A DNA stretch of 64,000 nt from Pseudomonas silvicola. GTDB lineage: Bacteria; Pseudomonadota; Gammaproteobacteria; Pseudomonadales; Pseudomonadaceae. Position numbers and translations under genes: made by a program. Below, in pieces: positions 60,379 through 64,000 of this stretch. The number at the start of each line of letters is the position of its first letter. The stretch's first letter is position 1. The notes beneath the pieces are model-generated. The model made no database searches. It was not told the origin of the DNA and saw only the letters and a program-made list of their open reading frames with translations. The stretch is from the NCBI RefSeq assembly GCF_026651855.1, contig NZ_CP093280.1, positions 5,000,001 to 5,064,000 of the forward strand, in the 5' to 3' direction.

Positions 60379-63300
60379 ATGGCAGAACACGAACTGGTAC
60401 GGCCAAGCCGAGACGGTGACCAATTCCATTACCATTGGGCAGCCAGGCACTGCCTCGGTTTATTGGCAGGAATGGGAGATCTTCGAGCTGTATCGATTGA
60501 GGGCCCCTCGACCTCAGAAGGCGCCTCTGCAGTTGACGATGGGGAGGAGCTTGTTGACGTTGGCCTGTACTACGGCAATGAGAACTTCGCTGATGCTCGA
60601 TTCGTCCATTATATCCAGCTCAAGCACTCAACTCGCCAAGCCTCAGTGCCTTGGACGGCTAGCGGCCTCGACAAGACACTGCGGGGTTTTGCCAAGCGGT
60701 TTATCGCCTTGCAGCACCCCGATAGGCCAGGCCTTACCCCGGAAAAGGTTCGGTTCACCTTCACGACCAATCGCCCCATTGACATCAAAGTCATTGAATC
60801 CCTTGAGGACCTGCGCAGCTCGGCGCAAAGCCGCCATCCCACAGTCCAAGCAACCCTCCTTCGGTACACCGAGCTGAGTGAGGAAGCCGCTGAGAGGTTC
60901 TTCCAGCTGTTTTCCGTCGAAGGGGGGGAGCCAGACCTATGGGCCCAACGAAACCTGCTTTCCAGCGACGTGAGCCAATTTCTCGCCGGCGCGGATTATG
61001 AATCCCCCCTTCAACTGAAGGAATTGGTGTCGCGAAAAGCAACGTCCGAATTCGCCAGTGATCCGTCAATTCGTCGACTCGATGTTCTCCGGGCGCTTGG
61101 GGTGACTGAGCCAGAGCTCAGTCCTGCTCCTTGCTTGATACAGCCACCGGCAATTTGCATGACCAGGGAGCAGGAAGCTGAGGTGCTAGCGAGTGTGCTC
61201 AACGCTACGACGCCGGTTGTTTTGCACGCAGATGGCGGCGTGGGGAAATCTACTTTGGCATCGCGGTTGGCGGCGGCAATGCCCTGTGGCTCGGTCGCGG
61301 TCCTTTATGACTGCTTTGGCGATGGCATGTACCGCAACGCTATGAGCTTTCGGCACCGACATCGTGACGCCCTCGTCCAAATGGCTAACGAGCTAGCGGG
61401 CAAAGGGCTGTGCTACCCCCTAATACCGTCTGCCCATATAGACGTCAAATCGCTGATGCAGGCGTTCCACCGAAGGCTCGAGCAATGCATGAGCCTACTC
61501 ACGGCCCGCACGCCAGGCGCTAGCATTCTTCTCATAATCGATGCCGCAGACAATGCCGACATGGCGGCGGAAGAGCGCGGCGAGTCGGCTTTCGTCCAGG
61601 ATCTCATCACCACAAAACTTCCGGACGGGGTGCGGTTGGCACTCACTTGCCGAAGTCACCGTCGAGCGCGCCTTAAGGCTCCGAGCGATGCGGTACCAAT
61701 ACAATTAAGGCCGTTTAATCTCAGCGAAACTGGTGCTCACCTTCGAGCGACTTACCCAGAAGCAACCAACAAAGACGTCGCGGAATTCGCATGGCTTACG
61801 AGCGCCAACCCCAGGGTGCAGGCGCTCGTGATCAGCCAAAGCACGAGCTTGAACGACGTGTTGAGCTGCCTTGGTCCCGGCCCAACTACCATTGAAAGCG
61901 CGATCAACGATCTGCTGCAGCGCTCATTAGACAAACTCAGAGAGGGTGCAGGCAGAGCGGAAGGTCCGCACATCGAACTGCTATGTCAAGGCTTGGCAAC
62001 TCTCCGGCCACCTGTCCCCATCCCCGTGTTAGCGGCGATCTCTTCTCTTCCGGAAAGCGCTGTCCGAAGTTTTGCACTGGACCTTGGACGCCCGCTATTC
62101 ATGAAATCGAATACCCTTCACTTCCTGGATGAGCCTGCGGAAACTTGGTTTCGGGAGCGATTCAAGCCGACACGCGCTAATCTCGACGCCTTCATCGAGC
62201 GGCTGATGCCGCTGGCCAGCAATAGCTCCTACGTCGCAGCCACGTTACCGCAACTGCTGCTATCCGGGGAGCGCATCGATGATTTGGTTCGGTTAGCGCT
62301 TTCGGAAGAAAGTCTGCCGACGACAAACCCCCTTGAACGCAGGGACGTCGAGCTTCAGCGCCTACATTTCGCGATCAAGGCGTGCTTGCGCACCGACCGC
62401 TACCCTGCTGCGGCCAAGCTGGCACTAAAAGCGGCCGGGGAAGCAGCCGGGGAAGCCCGCCAGATCAGCCTGATCCAGAGCAATACCGACCTGGCTGCTG
62501 GCCTACTTTCTGCTGAGCGCATTCAGGAACTGGTAGCGAAGCGTACCTTTGAGGCTGGCTGGTTGGGATCAAATCATGCCTATGACGCAGGAGTACTCTC
62601 GGGCCAATCAGAGCTTTTGCCTGAGGCTGGCAGCCAGCTTCGAATGGCCATGGAATGGTTGATGTCCTGGGGGCGTCTTCCAGAAAAGGAGCGTGAGAAC
62701 GAGCAGGTCAGTGACCACGACCGTGCCGAGATGGCGCTGGCTCATCTGCAGGTCGATGGCGCAGCGGCAGCTGTGGGCTTTCTACGCCTCTGGAGGCCAC
62801 AGTCGCTCGTGTTCAAGGCAGGCCTGCAACTGGCAAGCCGCCTCGTGGACATGGGCAAATTTGGCCTGCTTGATGCCCTCGCGGTGGAAGGAACTGCTGA
62901 TACATGGCTGTTGCTCGCGATAGCAAGGGAAGCAGGCTTGGTAGGACATCATCTACCCGTCCAGCCATTGCGCGCCTTGATGCAAGAATTAGACGACAGC
63001 CAAGCAACCTTGGAGTACTCCGCTCAAGCGCCCGAGCAATGGCTTCTGCTCGAGGCCGTCACAGCCGCCGTAACCATGTCATTGAAGTTGCTGCCTCGCA
63101 CGCAGGAGCGTTGGGCAGAGACAATCCGGCGCTATTTGCCGACCACTCCGCCGCATGAGCTGTCAAGCTTTCATGGCGGAGACACAAGTCCTTTACTCCG
63201 GGCATACGCGCTGCATTCAGCGCTCCTAGGCGAAAAACTGGAGCTGGAGTCGCTAGCGCCGCCACAGGCCCAGGAGCAGCTTTCTGGTGACAACAGGCGT

Positions 63301-64000
63301 GGGCGCGCCCGTGACGTCAGCGCTTTAAAAATGATGACGGGGGGCATTCTCCCCTGGTTTGTACTCGGCGCTGAAATCGCCTGTCACAGGACTCCCGTTG
63401 ATATTGCCGCAGCAATCGACGATGCATTGACGGTCACGGATCGAGTAGCGCGCGATGACCATCAACGTATCTTCAATGGTCAGCAAATCGCGGCGATTGA
63501 GTGGGCACGACTTTTACGGGACTCAGCTGAACTAAGCGAGGAAGCTATCCGCACCTTTCGTGGCTGGCTGGATAAGTCCCCCGCCATCCTCGATGCGACA
63601 GGGTTGATCGCGATTTGTAGGATTGCGTCGCGCACTGAAGGGCTGAGCAATCTGGCATTGGATCTTTCCGTCCAGGCATTCGCCTGGCTAGACCAGCATA
63701 GAGAACATGCCGAGACCCAGATCGAGGGGATACAGCAATTGGCTCGGGCGGTGTACACCGTAAGTCGCAGGGAAGCAGGTGCCTACTTCGCCCGGGCGGT
63801 CGAGATCGCCAGTCGCATCGGTGAAGAAAACACACAACGTTGGTCGGCGCTTTTACAGCTGGCCGAGGCGGGCGCGGCTGGCGCGCTTTCGCGCCCGCGG
63901 ACCGCGTACCGCTTATCAAGGGCCGCGGAACTGACCTATGAATACGTTTACAGAGATAAACATTTCGATTGGGGCGGCACCGTCAGTGCGCTGTCGAAGC
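60379..64000 (+). CDS. Large STAND NTPase with N-terminal nuclease-like domain (Avs-like), 3' end outside window
   Basis: The frame from the ATG at 60379 stays open to the end of the window (1207 codons, no stop). Residues 1-150 look like a Cap4/DUF4297-type PD-(D/E)xK nuclease: RDGDQFHYHWAARHCLGLL, AVSIEG, VDVGLYYG and YIQLKHS supply an E...D...QxK pattern. A P-loop follows with Walker A LHADGGVGKSTLAS (Lys290) and a Walker B-like ILLIIDAADNAD at about 380, then a winged-helix/repeat region and a long helical array (from about 550), the layout of STAND signal-transducing ATPases. Avs anti-phage proteins have this order and sense phage terminase or portal through the C-terminal array; which Avs type cannot be told without the end. 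Confidence 0.82.
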   Translation, partial: MAEHELVRPSRDGDQFHYHWAARHCLGLLAGMGDLRAVSIEGPSTSEGASAVDDGEELVDVGLYYGNENFADARFVHYIQLKHSTRQASVPWTASGLDKTLRGFAKRFIALQHPDRPGLTPEKVRFTFTTNRPIDIKVIESLEDLRSSAQSRHPTVQATLLRYTELSEEAAERFFQLFSVEGGEPDLWAQRNLLSSDVSQFLAGADYESPLQLKELVSRKATSEFASDPSIRRLDVLRALGVTEPELSPAPCLIQPPAICMTREQEAEVLASVLNATTPVVLHADGGVGKSTLASRLAAAMPCGSVAVLYDCFGDGMYRNAMSFRHRHRDALVQMANELAGKGLCYPLIPSAHIDVKSLMQAFHRRLEQCMSLLTARTPGASILLIIDAADNADMAAEERGESAFVQDLITTKLPDGVRLALTCRSHRRARLKAPSDAVPIQLRPFNLSETGAHLRATYPEATNKDVAEFAWLTSANPRVQALVISQSTSLNDVLSCLGPGPTTIESAINDLLQRSLDKLREGAGRAEGPHIELLCQGLATLRPPVPIPVLAAISSLPESAVRSFALDLGRPLFMKSNTLHFLDEPAETWFRERFKPTRANLDAFIERLMPLASNSSYVAATLPQLLLSGERIDDLVRLALSEESLPTTNPLERRDVELQRLHFAIKACLRTDRYPAAAKLALKAAGEAAGEARQISLIQSNTDLAAGLLSAERIQELVAKRTFEAGWLGSNHAYDAGVLSGQSELLPEAGSQLRMAMEWLMSWGRLPEKERENEQVSDHDRAEMALAHLQVDGAAAAVGFLRLWRPQSLVFKAGLQLASRLVDMGKFGLLDALAVEGTADTWLLLAIAREAGLVGHHLPVQPLRALMQELDDSQATLEYSAQAPEQWLLLEAVTAAVTMSLKLLPRTQERWAETIRRYLPTTPPHELSSFHGGDTSPLLRAYALHSALLGEKLELESLAPPQAQEQLSGDNRRGRARDVSALKMMTGGILPWFVLGAEIACHRTPVDIAAAIDDALTVTDRVARDDHQRIFNGQQIAAIEWARLLRDSAELSEEAIRTFRGWLDKSPAILDATGLIAICRIASRTEGLSNLALDLSVQAFAWLDQHREHAETQIEGIQQLARAVYTVSRREAGAYFARAVEIASRIGEENTQRWSALLQLAEAGAAGALSRPRTAYRLSRAAELTYEYVYRDKHFDWGGTVSALSK

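Noticed and set aside
32600-64000. Search for integrase, transposase, tRNA attachment site or CRISPR array
   Set aside because: None seen; the region is not supported as a conventional tRNA-borne integrative element.

Overview
The window looks like chromosomal DNA from a Pseudomonas of the P. putida group. It is GC-rich, its benzoate-dioxygenase genes read almost like P. putida benABCD, a XylS/BenR-type operator precedes them, and a near-perfect chromosomal dif site is present. No rRNA, tRNA, CRISPR array, integrase or intact transposase was recognised.

Layout. 1-6.6 kb: tail of a TonB-dependent receptor, then a Tat-exported sulfatase, its formylglycine-generating enzyme, and a benABCD-type operon. 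6.7-9.8 kb: a lodAB-like pair (CTQ quinoprotein amino-acid oxidase plus its flavoprotein maturase). 9.9-18 kb: an ornithine-carbamoyltransferase-like protein, HD hydrolase, DUF3597 protein, dTMP-kinase-like protein, LysR regulator divergent from a CidA/LrgA-LrgB pair, an ABC exporter and a NYN/LOTUS protein. 18.3-24.5 kb: LysR/MDR-oxidoreductase pair, LysR/shikimate-type transporter/aroQ module, and a deletion scar with two gene stumps. 24.6-30.7 kb: two-component pair, a membrane protein, a PAS-LuxR regulator and a CsbD-like protein, the last three sharing a repeated operator. 30.7-32.1 kb: decaying MFS, EthD and amidase remnants.

From 32.6 kb to the end the window is a defence-dense replication-terminus region. 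32.6-45.2 kb holds eight TIR-domain genes and three SLOG-domain genes. Two paralogous minus-strand cassettes (long TIR, SLOG, short TIR) flank a plus-strand block with a third short TIR, a clear ThsB homologue, a SLOG-patatin fusion and another TIR. I read the thsB / SLOG-patatin / TIR part as a Thoeris-like system in which a patatin phospholipase replaces the usual SIR2 effector; this is the best candidate for an undescribed system. The second cassette carries two frameshifts and an 11-G tract next to its first start codon. About 1.4 kb beyond it is dif (46601-46628), inside 2.5 kb with almost no genes. Past dif come two hypothetical genes, a Septu-like ATPase/HNH pair, a catabolic-gene graveyard, Gabija gajAB, a relic of gabD and a large STAND NTPase with an N-terminal nuclease-like domain that runs off the window.

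In the catabolic part, the sulfatase and its activator probably supply an aromatic substrate to the ring dioxygenase. In the defence part, the TIR proteins probably make NAD-derived signals read by the SLOG domains. These functional links are inference.
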